From Eopsaltria australis (Eukaryota > Chordata > Aves > Passeriformes > Petroicidae), in assembly GCA_034509425.1 (NCBI GenBank), contig JAVTVJ010000076.1:5952001-6016000 (forward strand): a stretch of 64,000 bases of DNA. The letters run 5' to 3'. The translations under genes and the position numbers were made by a program. The notes beneath the pieces were generated by a model. The model made no database searches. It was not told where the DNA came from and was given only the letters and a program-made list of their open reading frames with translations. Shown piece after piece: positions 52,537 through 63,001 of the stretch (position 1 is the stretch's first letter; each line of letters opens with the position of its first letter).

Positions 52537-55438
52537 TTTCCAAAACATCTTTTTGTCATAGAATTTTGAGAAACTAAATGTCATTTCTTTAAAATGAGAT
52601 TTAAGTCTCAAAACTATTCTTGATATACCACACAAAAATAATATCAGCAACTCTATTATAAAAAAAAAAAAAAAGCCTTATTATTTTGAAAAAAACCAAA
52701 ACCAACAAACAAAAACAAATATTTTGCTATCTTTATTGTTTAGGTAAAACTAAAAAACAACCCCCCCCCCCCTTTTAACACTATAGGAGAAATATATGAG
52801 ATATGTGAGATGTAAGAAAAACTATATGAGATGGATGGACATCTGGGCATTGAACTAAAATTTTTAGGCTTAACATAAGTCTTGCCAAGTTAAATTTGTC
52901 AGCGTGTAAGACAAAGTAAAGTTTAAATGAATGTGTATATATACACACCTACATTCATGTACATCTGCACATACTTGTCTTAATTCTTCTAATGTTCTCA
53001 GACCAAGGTAGCTGGGACTGTTGTGACCCTAAATAATGATATATGTCTCAAACACAAAACTGGACCTAAAGGCTATTGAATTAGGAAAACCAAATGGCTA
53101 AGTAATGGTGGAGGGAGAAAGAGCCATGGGTTTTATCTTCATGAGAAGGGGCAGGCAGAGGAATGGGATGAACATTGCAATGCCTGTAGGAGAGAGAGTC
53201 TGGTGCCAAAAGTCCCTAGTGATCTATGGATTTTCTTAATTTATTCTCAATTATTTTAAACTACTCTATAAATATCAAGCTGTAAAAAATGGCACATTGG
53301 GCACATTTGTTGTGATACTACATTATAAATCTGATTGATTTCTCCAAATTTTATGCTTTCTTTGTGGAAGGGAAAAAAGCAGAGCTAGTAAACAATGAGG
53401 CAACAAATAATGCATTAACTTTCTAGTATATCACATGCAAATAGACAAGGGCAAAGATTGGCCTGCAGAGGCCAACAAACAAGGACAGCTGGGGGTAAGA
53501 CAGGCTACAGAAGTGTATATAGGAATAGGAGACACAGCAGATTTATTTTTTGCTTTGTAGCTATCTTGCAATATTTAATCTGCTTGTGCTATGAAAGCAG
53601 AAAATACTTGGGGGCAGAATGTCATGATCTGACTTTAATCGTTCATCTCAGTCACTGATGGTCACCTAAAATTTACATTGCAAGAGAACAGCTGAGGAAA
53701 TTGGTAAATTAAAATTTAAAAAAATGAAATTGAACCAGCTAGTTCAAACCTGAAGCTTATGAGTAAGAAAAGGTACATTGCCTCTTCTCTGGTCCTTAGA
53801 TTGCTTTTCCTGTTTAATATCCTCCCTTCAACAAATTGAGATCATAGATTTGTTTTGTTTTCCACATTCCCCACTTCCTCTGCAACTCTGAAAATGGTCT
53901 TCCTTAAAACTGTGGCACTTCTTTAATGTTTAGCAAACCCTAAAATCACTGAAAGGAGGGTGAGATTCCTTCCCTCTGTCTCCCATATAACATAATAATT
54001 AGATTAAACTTTGAGACATAAAGTGGATGGATGTGGAGGAATATTCGTCGTCTGCCTTCTCAAGGAGAAACCAGTCTCTAAGTTTCTGATCAGCTGCTGC
54101 CATCTCTTGCTTATCCAACTCTACTCTCCACCCCACTTTGTTTGGGAATAAGGAATTTAGTGAGGAAATAAATAATTTTATTAAATGGATTAATTGTATA
54201 ATAATTTATTTCCTTACAATATCAGTACACTGTCTTTTCTGAAGGTCATGAGTTTTCTATGGTTCAGGAAACATTTTCCAGCCTGTATTTTTTGAAAATA
54301 AGATCAAAACAGATGATAATATCCACTTGCAGCTGTAATATTTTATTAACTAATTTTGAAATAATTTTCTCTTTTTATATCTCTATAAATATTACAATCA
54401 ATTTGAATGACTGTAGCCAAGTTTGGTTTGTTAAAGTCTTTCTCTTTAGTGAATAAATTGTCAGAAGAGATCCACACACATAATCATGAAGTTGAAACTG
54501 AAATTCTTTTAAGTTGTTCTTCCACAAGTTAACTTTTCTGAGCTACTAACAAGGTGTAAATGCAGGTGTGGTAAAACTAGTGGCAATATTTTCAAACTAG
54601 AGATTTTTCCCCTGGATGTGTTACGAGTCTTCTTTACTCGAATTTTTAAATAGTGATATAAGTAAGATGTTTCCCACACATTTGCTAAGTGTTCTATCAT
54701 GTATTTTTAGTTTTGGATTTTCCTTAGGTGGGAGATTATAATTTATTATATACTTTCAGTGCTGAAATGATGGATCTACAGTTAGATTACTGTCTTTTAG
54801 TTTACTGGAATCAGACCAAGCTAACACACAACTGGGTTCTTGTATATTTATCTATGAAGGATCATCAAATTTCTGAAGTCCCTTTGTCCTTGATTAAATC
54901 TGGTTAAATTTCTTAAATTAGTTTAAAATAAAATCTGATTAATTAATCTAATCATTGTATTTAATTAATGTTTTTATTGCTTTAATTAAGATGAAGTTTT
55001 ATCCTATACTAGGTTACTGTATGGGGCCAGGGAGTCACATAAATATAAGTACAAAGACTACAAATAATACACCACTTACACTTAAAAACAGTATTCAAAA
55101 CACAGACAAAACCTGCCTCTCCATTTTCAGTAGTAATCTACATAATCATACTAAATAACACCCTCATTCTTTTATTTTGAATAATTTAAAAATATTCTGA
55201 CAATGTGGTTAGTGGAAAAAAAAGAAGTGAACATGCTGGGGGTTATTTTCTCTTTCCAATTGTTCAGATATTTTTGTGATGGGACCTGTCACAGCACTAA
55301 ATTGCACAGATTAATCATGTTAATTTTATAGATAAACTATTATAATTAGAATCTAAGGGAACACTCAGGAAAAATAGAAAGTGTAACCTCACATTTAACA
55401 GAAGGCATTATCAGACTAATTCTGAGAGCTTACTTTAC
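52537..55438. other. AT-rich unique non-coding stretch
   Basis: No supported gene. It contains an A-run at about 52660-52674 and a 12-C homopolymer at 52761-52772, unusual in so AT-rich a context. A dense cluster of TTAATTAA-type motifs lies at 54936-54990. Confidence 0.5.
52761..52772. repeat. Poly-C run of 12
   Basis: Twelve consecutive C between A-rich and T-rich flanks. Such runs are prone to slippage and to sequencing error, so the exact count is uncertain. Confidence 0.85.
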
Positions 55439-55491
55439 ATAAGCCTGTGTCCTTTTGGCATCTTCTCTTTGTTCGCGCCTGTGCATGAAAC
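55439..55491 (-). other. Candidate minus-strand exon, unrecognised
   Basis: On the minus strand a good 3' splice site, CTGCTCTTCCCTACAG, ends at 55492. It is followed by 53 bases open in a frame reading FMHRREQREDAKRTQAY. A possible donor follows as TAT then GTAAAG; a second possible donor, AAA then GTAAGC, lies five bases farther. Another frame is also open, so reading frame is not settled. No family is recognised. Splice-like signals occur by chance in long AT-rich DNA, so this is only a lead. Confidence 0.18.
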
Positions 55492-58400
55492 CTGTAGGGA
55501 AGAGCAGAAAAGTGACATGGCATCCTGAGACAGCATTCATTTTCAGAAATAAGTGGCTCTCTATCTATTAGCCATCCTGCTATTCTTTTTTTGCAGCAGA
55601 GCTTAGAAATTGAATAGTAAAACACTTATGATTCCAACTAATTATCAGGGAGGGAAGAGAAGCATGCATTTCCTATCTCAATTCCACCTTGGTACCCTTG
55701 TAACCACTAATCAGGACTGTGCCAAGGAGTTCCTGTCTCTTGGAGAGGGATGGCTGAACTTTTAATAAAGGCAGGCATCATTCCACATATCTTACAGGAA
55801 CACAAAAAAATCATCTTAAGTAGGTGCAGTGATGGGCCTGACACTTCACTCCCTGTCAAACAAGTGACTGAAAACTCTGCCCCGACACAGCCTTCTCTGG
55901 GTAATTATTAGGATTTGTCAGAACTTGTCCAGCATGCACCAGTAGCCTCAGGCTTGCATTTTTGCATGAGGCATTGGCAGAATTTCAGCACACAAACAGC
56001 ACAAGGTACATAGTTTCTTCATTATATTGCACTGCATTTTGCTGAAGTTCTTAGATTGTGTTTCACAGACAATATGAATTTACCAAAGTGAAGCATCTTC
56101 CACAGCAAGGAAAGTGTCACATTGTAAACTTTAAGCTGTGCATAGTTTGTGTTCTTGCTTGTAAATTCTAAATTCTTTTCCTTCAAATATGGCAAGAAAA
56201 AGTTTTTTAAAAAATTGTCGTCTGTCAGTGAACACAGCCTACAGCCTGCAATTTCTGTTCCAGCAATTTGAAATCAGTAGCTAAAGAAAAAAGACATTTT
56301 TTTTTTTGCAAGACAAGTTCTTATAGAATGAAAAAAAACTCATGATCAATGGAAAAAAGTGCTATCAACATAATCAATGACGATATTCTCTGGAAACCGG
56401 TAAAAGCCTCATGACTTCTTTTAATTAAAGAGGGTGTTTTCTCCCCAGAAAAAAGTTTTAAGAAATATTTCAGAAATAAAACTCAAAAAATTAAAAAATC
56501 CCTCAGAAGATATACTTCCACATCTCCTGACAGAACTCTGACCACTTCTTGAAATAATTAGGGAAATACTGGTACTCTGTAGGGAGTGCTAAAGCAGTTG
56601 ATCTTCATGACAGTAAACTCCACTTCAGCGTACCAACAGTACAAAATTATACTAAAGTACTTCATCCATTTGACACAGAATGTAGAAATGTAGAGAGAAA
56701 GATGGGAAATAACTGGATCATTACTGACCTTCATGCAGATCAGAGAGTGCCAGTTTATGCAAAATTAACATTATGCTGACTATGTTGTGTGGACAGGATA
56801 ATTAACCAGAAATATGCTCCTATTTGGGCTGGATTTAATTTGTATACAAATACTGAATAGCACAGAGATCTGATATTTGTTACATAGTCCTCTCTGGCTG
56901 GGGTATGAACTGGTATACTGGGTTCTGAACTGCTGTATGTTTCACACCTTAATTCAGGGCTGTTGCAATATGAGAGCTTAGAGGGGAAATGAACAGTCCT
57001 AAAATGTTTTTTGTGTTTGGTTAGTAGGGTTTTGGGGTTTTTTGGTTATTGTTGTTTTGTTTTGCTTTGTTTTTTGAAGGGGGTGTTTGTTTTTGTTGTG
57101 TTTTTGTTTGTTTGTTTATTGGGGTATTTTAAAATATGTAATGGTAACCTCCAAGGTGATGGTTAACCCAGAAGTCCTGACTAAATTCCACTTGCATGTG
57201 CAGCAAACCAGCCTCTGGACTTTCAGGTTATGATATTCTTAATTTTTGATCCCAAAACAGTCTATTCTGTCAAGGAAGGAAGAATTCTGACTGCTTCTTG
57301 TAAATATTACATTTCAATACTCTAAAATATACTAAAGGGAGAGCTGCCAATTTGCACAGAAGTCTTGGCAAGAAATTAATCTTCCACCAATAAACGGCTT
57401 GCAGCCACTTGTTAGCACACTTTCTTGCAATGAAAAATTAAATTATCTTCTGAAGAATAAACAAATGAGGAAGCTTTGGCACCACCACCTTCTAAGAGCT
57501 ATGCTAAGGTTTCCTCTAATTGTTTCTAAACTCAGAAATGACAAGGTGTCTAAACAGCATGCATGGGTAGATTCTACAGTAGATTACTTTGAATCTATGA
57601 AGAAACCTGAATGCTCTAGTTGTGAGCCACTGTGATTCTAAAGACCTACTGGCATTTTCCTTTAAATATCAGGAAAATAATCCCCATAGAAAATAATGAA
57701 GGCAATAGTTCCATGGAGAGGACTATTTAAAATCGCCAGACAGGATGTATGCCCTCATGCTTTATCACTAATACTGCAGAAGGTTTTACATTATGGTGTC
57801 CTGTGCTTCAAATTAAATGTCAAATTCAATTTGCCACTGAAAACATGAAGTGTGTGACTGCCCTTAGCAGGGCAACCTGACAGCAAAATTTCATAATTGG
57901 TGTCTGCCCTAATGTTGAGTTAAAATACAAGAAGAAATGTTATTTGACTGCAGTCATATCTTACTGTTTAAAAATAAACAATCCACCTCTAGATAGGCTA
58001 AAATATATTTGGTTTAAATTTGAGCCCTTAGTAAAGTTCATTGGCTTTATTTAAAATCTGTGGAAAAATAATGTTGAATACCATACGAAAACAGATAGAA
58101 ACCTCCCTGATGGGATCATGCCAGCAATTATGTCTTTATGTCTCTGACATTTAGCTCGTAATAAAATGAGATTTGTGAAAGAAATTGAAGAGGTGCTTAT
58201 TCCACTTAGAGTACTTTATTTTTTTTAATTTCTATTCAGACAAGCTTGTGTTTTAATAATGAGATTTCTAATCCACTTTAATATCCCATCATTATATCTT
58301 AGTGAACTATATGCCATATAAGTAATAATAATGAAGTATGTTTAAATATAAAAATGCATCCTTAAGCATCTAGACACTTTTAGTACTGGTTGTAATTAGA

Positions 58401-58955
58401 AACTTAAGAAACATGTGCAATTAAATACGCTCATAAAAAAACAGATACATCTCTGTAGTACCAATCAATTTGTTGCATCATTAATATTCTTTGGTATGCC
58501 AGTTAAAAAATACATTGCACTGTTCCAAATAGAAAATAACTAAGAACAAAATTATGAACATTTAAACCACTACAGTCATTACAGAACAACAACTGAGTGT
58601 TTAAGGTGTCTTCTAATTAATTTTATTTTTACAGATGCATTTTCAAATTCTGCAGCTTTACCTGCTGCTCTAAGTTCCAAAGATAATGTTTTTTTATTGC
58701 ATATTAAATTAACTCTTTGTTGTTGTGAGTTGTGGCAACTATTAATAGTCATGAGATAGTTTATTGCAACAATTTAAATGAAAAAAATAGTATTTTTGTT
58801 TATTTTTATTTATCTGAATAGTTTGAATTTAATTAGATGTATAGTTTAAAAAAGATATGCAGTGTTTTTAAAATACATTTAGTGTTAAGACTTGTTTCCA
58901 AAAGTGTCTAAAGTGACTTTTGTCTCTTAAGCTTAGGAAATGTCTATCCTGCCTT
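55492..58955. other. Repeat-poor unique non-coding stretch
   Basis: No recognised gene or mobile element. It holds a GT-rich tract at 57007-57131. A good plus-strand acceptor (branch-like CTAAT, T-rich tract, ACAG) ends at 58634 before a 40-codon open frame, with no clear donor. The open frame at 57399-57635 (78 codons) shows no motif. Confidence 0.5.
57007..57131. repeat. GT-rich low-complexity tract
   Basis: About 125 bp made almost wholly of G and T on the plus strand. It has runs of three to five G at about 57028, 57035, 57079 and 57121 and many TTTG units. The strand asymmetry is strong. The G-runs are too widely spaced for a classical short-loop quadruplex. Confidence 0.85.
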
Positions 58956-59019
58956 GAATTGAAGATGTAGTGGCAGTGTTAGGTTCATGGTTGGATTCAA
59001 TGACCTTGAAGGCCTTCTC
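58956..59019 (+). mobile_element. CR1 tail, left part of an interrupted copy
   Basis: GGTTCATGGTTGGATTCAAT then GACCTTGAAGGCCTTCTC is a CR1 3' end on the plus strand. It stops just before the expected CCAACCTAAATGATTCT. That missing end resumes at 59201-59226, after an inserted element. Confidence 0.8.
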
Positions 59020-59190
59020 ATAGAATCAGAGTCATAGAAAGGTTTTGGTTGGAAGGGACCATAAAGATCACTAATTTCCAACTCTCCTGCCACGAACTGG
59101 GATACCTTTCCCTTGACCAGGTTGCTCACAGCCCCATCCAAACTGGCCTTGAATATTTCCAGGGATGGGGCATCCACAACTTTTCTGGGA
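59020..59190 (-). mobile_element. CR1 3' end nested inside another CR1
   Basis: On the plus strand: TAGAATCAGAGTCATAGAAA, GGTTTTGGTTGGAAGGGACC, ATAAAGATCACTAATTTCCA, GACCAGGTTGCTCACAGCCC, CCTTGAATATTTCCAGGGAT, GGGGCATCCACAACTTTTCT. This is a clear CR1 tail on the minus strand, 5'-truncated to about 170 bp. It interrupts a plus-strand CR1 tail, so it inserted later. The minus-strand open frame at 58944-59210 spans both copies and is not a gene. Confidence 0.93.
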
Positions 59191-59200
59191 ACTAAAATGA

Positions 59201-59226
59201 TTTCCAACATAAATGATTCTGTGATT
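59201..59226 (+). mobile_element. CR1 tail, right part of the interrupted copy
   Basis: TTTCCAACATAAATGATTCT then GTGATT is the terminal piece of the plus-strand CR1 begun at 58956, including one copy of the octamer-type end. About ten bases of unclear origin (59191-59200) separate it from the nested element. Confidence 0.8.
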
Positions 59227-62200
59227 AGATGGAACCTTTCAGCTGTTTAATATATGTCACGATAGAATAAAATAGTTGACTAAAAATGGTCTTGTTACCT
59301 AAACCTGGGGACTGAACTAGTGTGAAATCTTCAAGAGTGACTAACACAGGTAATAACTCAGAACTCATGAATAACATGTCAAGATAAGTTTTTTTTATAG
59401 AACTGTCACTTTTCTAATTTGTAGATTGGCATTGAGGAAGACTTGTACCACATATGCACTGACAGATTGTTCACGCACACTTGTTTTGCGCACAAACCTC
59501 TCTTTATGTCTCCCAGCCACTCTACACATGAAACAGCCTCTTGCATTCAGCACATGTAGCCTATATCTTTTTCAGATGAATGTCCTTTTGACAGGCTGAC
59601 AGCATCACATAAAGCCCATAGGTAGGAGACAAGCAGAGTATTGAAGGATCTTACTTTTCCTTAACACACCTTTGGGACCCTGCCTTGCACCTTCCTTATA
59701 AAGTGCATAGGATCTCACATCTTACGCACAGAAAATTTACTGATCTTTTTCATGGATAGTATTAAGCACTCTGGTGCACAATACACTCTTGTGCCACAGC
59801 TGGTTTGTCTGGAAGAGAGCACAGAGATGAGTTGAATTTACAGGTCCACAGAGAGATTGTGGCCACTGCTTCACAGCAGTACACACAATCTTCAGGGGTT
59901 TATCCTTGTAGAGAAATGAGTGAGGATCCTGGTATGTGTTGTTAAAATGCATAATATAATTAGTCTGGCAGTTGCATTAAGTGGAAGGTTTAAGCTAGGC
60001 CTATTTATGCTGGCTGATGTACTAGATGCAAGTGGCAGTCAAGGATATTTATTTAACTGCAGTCATCTTCCCTCTTCGCAGTAGCTGGCTGCTGTAGGAG
60101 AGGCCAAGATGAGCCGCTCCTTACATAGGAGAGGTGATTCTACCAAGTGCAGCTGAGAGACAAAATAACAACAGTGTCTTGCTGGTCCTCTCACTGTCCT
60201 TAATCCCTCTGCATGGCAGAGATAAGACCATTTTCAGATGTGATTACACTTGCACACATTATGATCTCCCAGAGAAACCTGGAAATAAACAAGTGGACCT
60301 GAAAAAAGTAGCACAAGAATATGCCTTTTCCCCTGCAACTTTTGGCTGCAAATAAGTCTAATACAAAGAGTGTAGATTGAGTGCAGCTCACTAACATGAC
60401 CCACAATTCTACAGTTGTTTCTCCCCGAACTTCTCACTTTCTCTGAGGCATCTGTTATACTTATTATTAAGTGCTTAAATATATTTCCTGAATAATTAAA
60501 GCAAAATACCAAGAAATTACTATCAGAGATGAAGGATGATTTTATTGTAATACCACTGAGATGGGGAGTTAAATGACCAATTGAGTTTTTCAGTGCAGTT
60601 GAAACTTCCATACACACTGGAAAAAAACAAGTGAACACGGCTATAACTCAGCTTTAGCCATTTGAAAGTTAATTGAATAATGTAGGATAGCTGTCTAGGC
60701 TTCTGCTACAATTAGGTTTCAATCACAGTTAGCAAAAAGAATGAGGTTGTTCATCTCACTTCAAAATAACTGTCAAAAATCTTTGAATTAGTTTTCCTTC
60801 AGATTTTATATTCCTCTTCATTTACTAGCAAGAGAGCTTATATACATCGTTTCCAAAGTGTCAAATTATGCATAATTTTCTTCTTTATTCTTTTTTCCCT
60901 ATAAGATGAGAATAATATTGGCAGAACTAAAAAAAAAAAAAAAAAATTGAGGAGTGCCTAATGACAGCTTGTGAGACTCCAAGCAATGACTGTTTATAAA
61001 GTTCATAAAAGAAACCAAACAGCTAAACTGTGGCACTTGTGAGAAAATCTTTGTTACTTCCAGCCCAGGATTTACAAAATTGCAAAACCATGCTGCTGAG
61101 TGAATCTGTGTTGCATTCACAATCCTAAGTGTGAGAACAAGGCTTTTTAAACTGCTTCATCCCCAGCAGCTGCTTGTTCTCTGAAATGTGAGCTGAATTT
61201 TAGAAGCTGTCAGTCTGATTGGCAAATAGATGGAAAAAACACCCCAACAGAACTAATTCCACTCCTTTCCTTCTCAGAAGGCCTCTTTCAACAGATATTT
61301 TATTCACCAGAGAACAGGATCATGCCTTGGAGTGGGAGCAGCATGTTGAAGCTGTCCCAATGCCTGCAAGTAGACAGGAGTCCATGGTTTTAACACTTCT
61401 CAAAGTATATCCTGATATACCTCAAGGTATATCCTGAGTCACTTGACTGACTGAGCAGTACTCTAGTTTTTTCAAGATTTATTCAAATGAATGTTCTAAA
61501 ATAGAGCACCTCACTTTTGCTGGTTTAGAGAAGATGAGAATTCTTTCTGCTATCTTCTCCTTTGCCTGAGCACACAAAGAATTTCTATGTGTGATTTGCA
61601 GTAAGAGTGTCAAAGAGATTCTAGTTCCTATAGCAAAGAACATTGAACAATCCCTCGAATAATTCAGCATAAATCAGCCTTCTTGGTCAACTGATTTTGT
61701 AAATCTCCTCTAGACATATTAATGGTTGATTTGATTTAAAAAGTAGTATTAAACACAATGCAAATGCATTGTGCAAACTGCTTGAAAAGTTGGAAAGGGA
61801 GACATTCTGCATCTTACATGCAAATCCTCCATTTTATGTATTTTTAAATATATTCAAATACTGGAAAATAATCAATATTTAATACAATATTAATGTAATA
61901 TTAACTTTTTATTATGTGTGTATTGTGCACAGCTTTCCAAACAGATTTGATTCATATGAATAATTCAGAATCACTTGGACTAATAGGCATTTTGAGGTAC
62001 TTATTCAGCACTAGCAATCAAATATTTTGGTTTGTTTTTTAGAGAAGTAGTTCAGGTATTTTTTCACCAGTATAGAAATTATGATTGAACATTGTTTCAG
62101 AAAGAGTTAATTTGATTCTTTTGTTGAATAAAATTCCATGCTTCTTCCTAGAACTGGACTAGTGTCTTTGTAAACATTATTAGTATCACGAATAACACAA

Positions 62201-62941
62201 CAACAACCCACAAAAAAACCCACAAAAAAGTTTAAAAAATTAATTTAGATGTTGAAAGTCCTGGTTGCTCACCAGGAGGAACCTGGCAAGGAAAGGTTCC
62301 ACTGTAGAATAAGTTTTAATATTATTAACAATAAATTGAGTGTTCATAAAACAACCCTGATATTGTTTTATTTAACTACTAAAGCCTGACCTTTATTAAA
62401 TTTTCTTTACAATAGTTTGAACAATTTCTAAAACTTGAAAATAAATGAACTTCCATTGAGATAATAATCAAACCTACAAGATACCTTGCTGTTTATATTA
62501 GCTTAATATAATTTCTCTTTCATTTGTCCCGTAACAAATTTCACTGACATTTCATTGTAAAAGTGTCTACAGTATGGCTTTTATCAAATATTAACTTAAT
62601 ATGGTTTTAGTAAATTTAAACCCTTTTATAAATAGTACTGTCAAAAAGACTTTGGACTGAACAAATAAAAACTTTATTGAAAGCAAGCAGGGTCATGAAC
62701 CCAGTCGAGGTTATTTATATTCTGTATAACAACTGTCTGTAATAATCATGGCCTAATAGTTAATTTTATATGTAAGTATTCATTAGGGAGATCTTTACCG
62801 ACAAGCTCTTCTTATAAATTTCCAGCCAAGCCTCTGTTCCTCTGTTTCCTCTGTTCATTATGAACTTTGTAATATCTGAGCCTTTGGTTTTCTAAAGCCT
62901 CTAATTCTCTGTGGCCTGAGCATTAGAGGTCTGATACTTAC
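59227..62941. other. Unique non-coding stretch
   Basis: No supported gene or recognised mobile element. An A-run of about 17 lies at 60930-60946. The minus-strand open frame at 60234-60638 (134 codons) has overlapping open frames in other phases and no recognised motif. A local direct and inverted repeat of GTATATCCTGA lies near 61404-61437. Confidence 0.5.
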
Positions 62942-63001
62942 GGAAGCAAGGAGACAGGCTGAATTGCTGTCTGCAGCAATTCCATTCATATCTTCCAAGC
63001 C
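62942..63001 (-). other. Candidate 60-bp cassette exon, minus strand, unrecognised
   Basis: The minus strand shows a pyrimidine-rich tract (GTCTCTCTGCCTCTCTGC), then AATCAG ending at 63002. Sixty bases follow, then a strong donor GTAAGTATC beginning at 62941. The 60 bases are exactly 20 codons, open in the frame GLEDMNGIAADSNSACLLAS, with both intron boundaries in phase 0. A CTCAAC branch-like motif lies about 45 bases upstream of the acceptor. Both splice signals are good, which favours a real exon of a minus-strand gene whose intron fills much of this window. No family is recognised and no partner exon is secure. Confidence 0.3.

Noticed and set aside
58944..59210. 88-codon minus-strand frame with CR1-like residues
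   Set aside because: It spans the junction of two nested CR1 copies and cannot be a gene.
60234..60638. 134-codon minus-strand open frame, the joint longest
   Set aside because: No recognisable domain; competing open frames overlap it in other phases (60134-60355 plus, 60200-60406 minus). Its length is within chance for 64 kb of AT-rich DNA.
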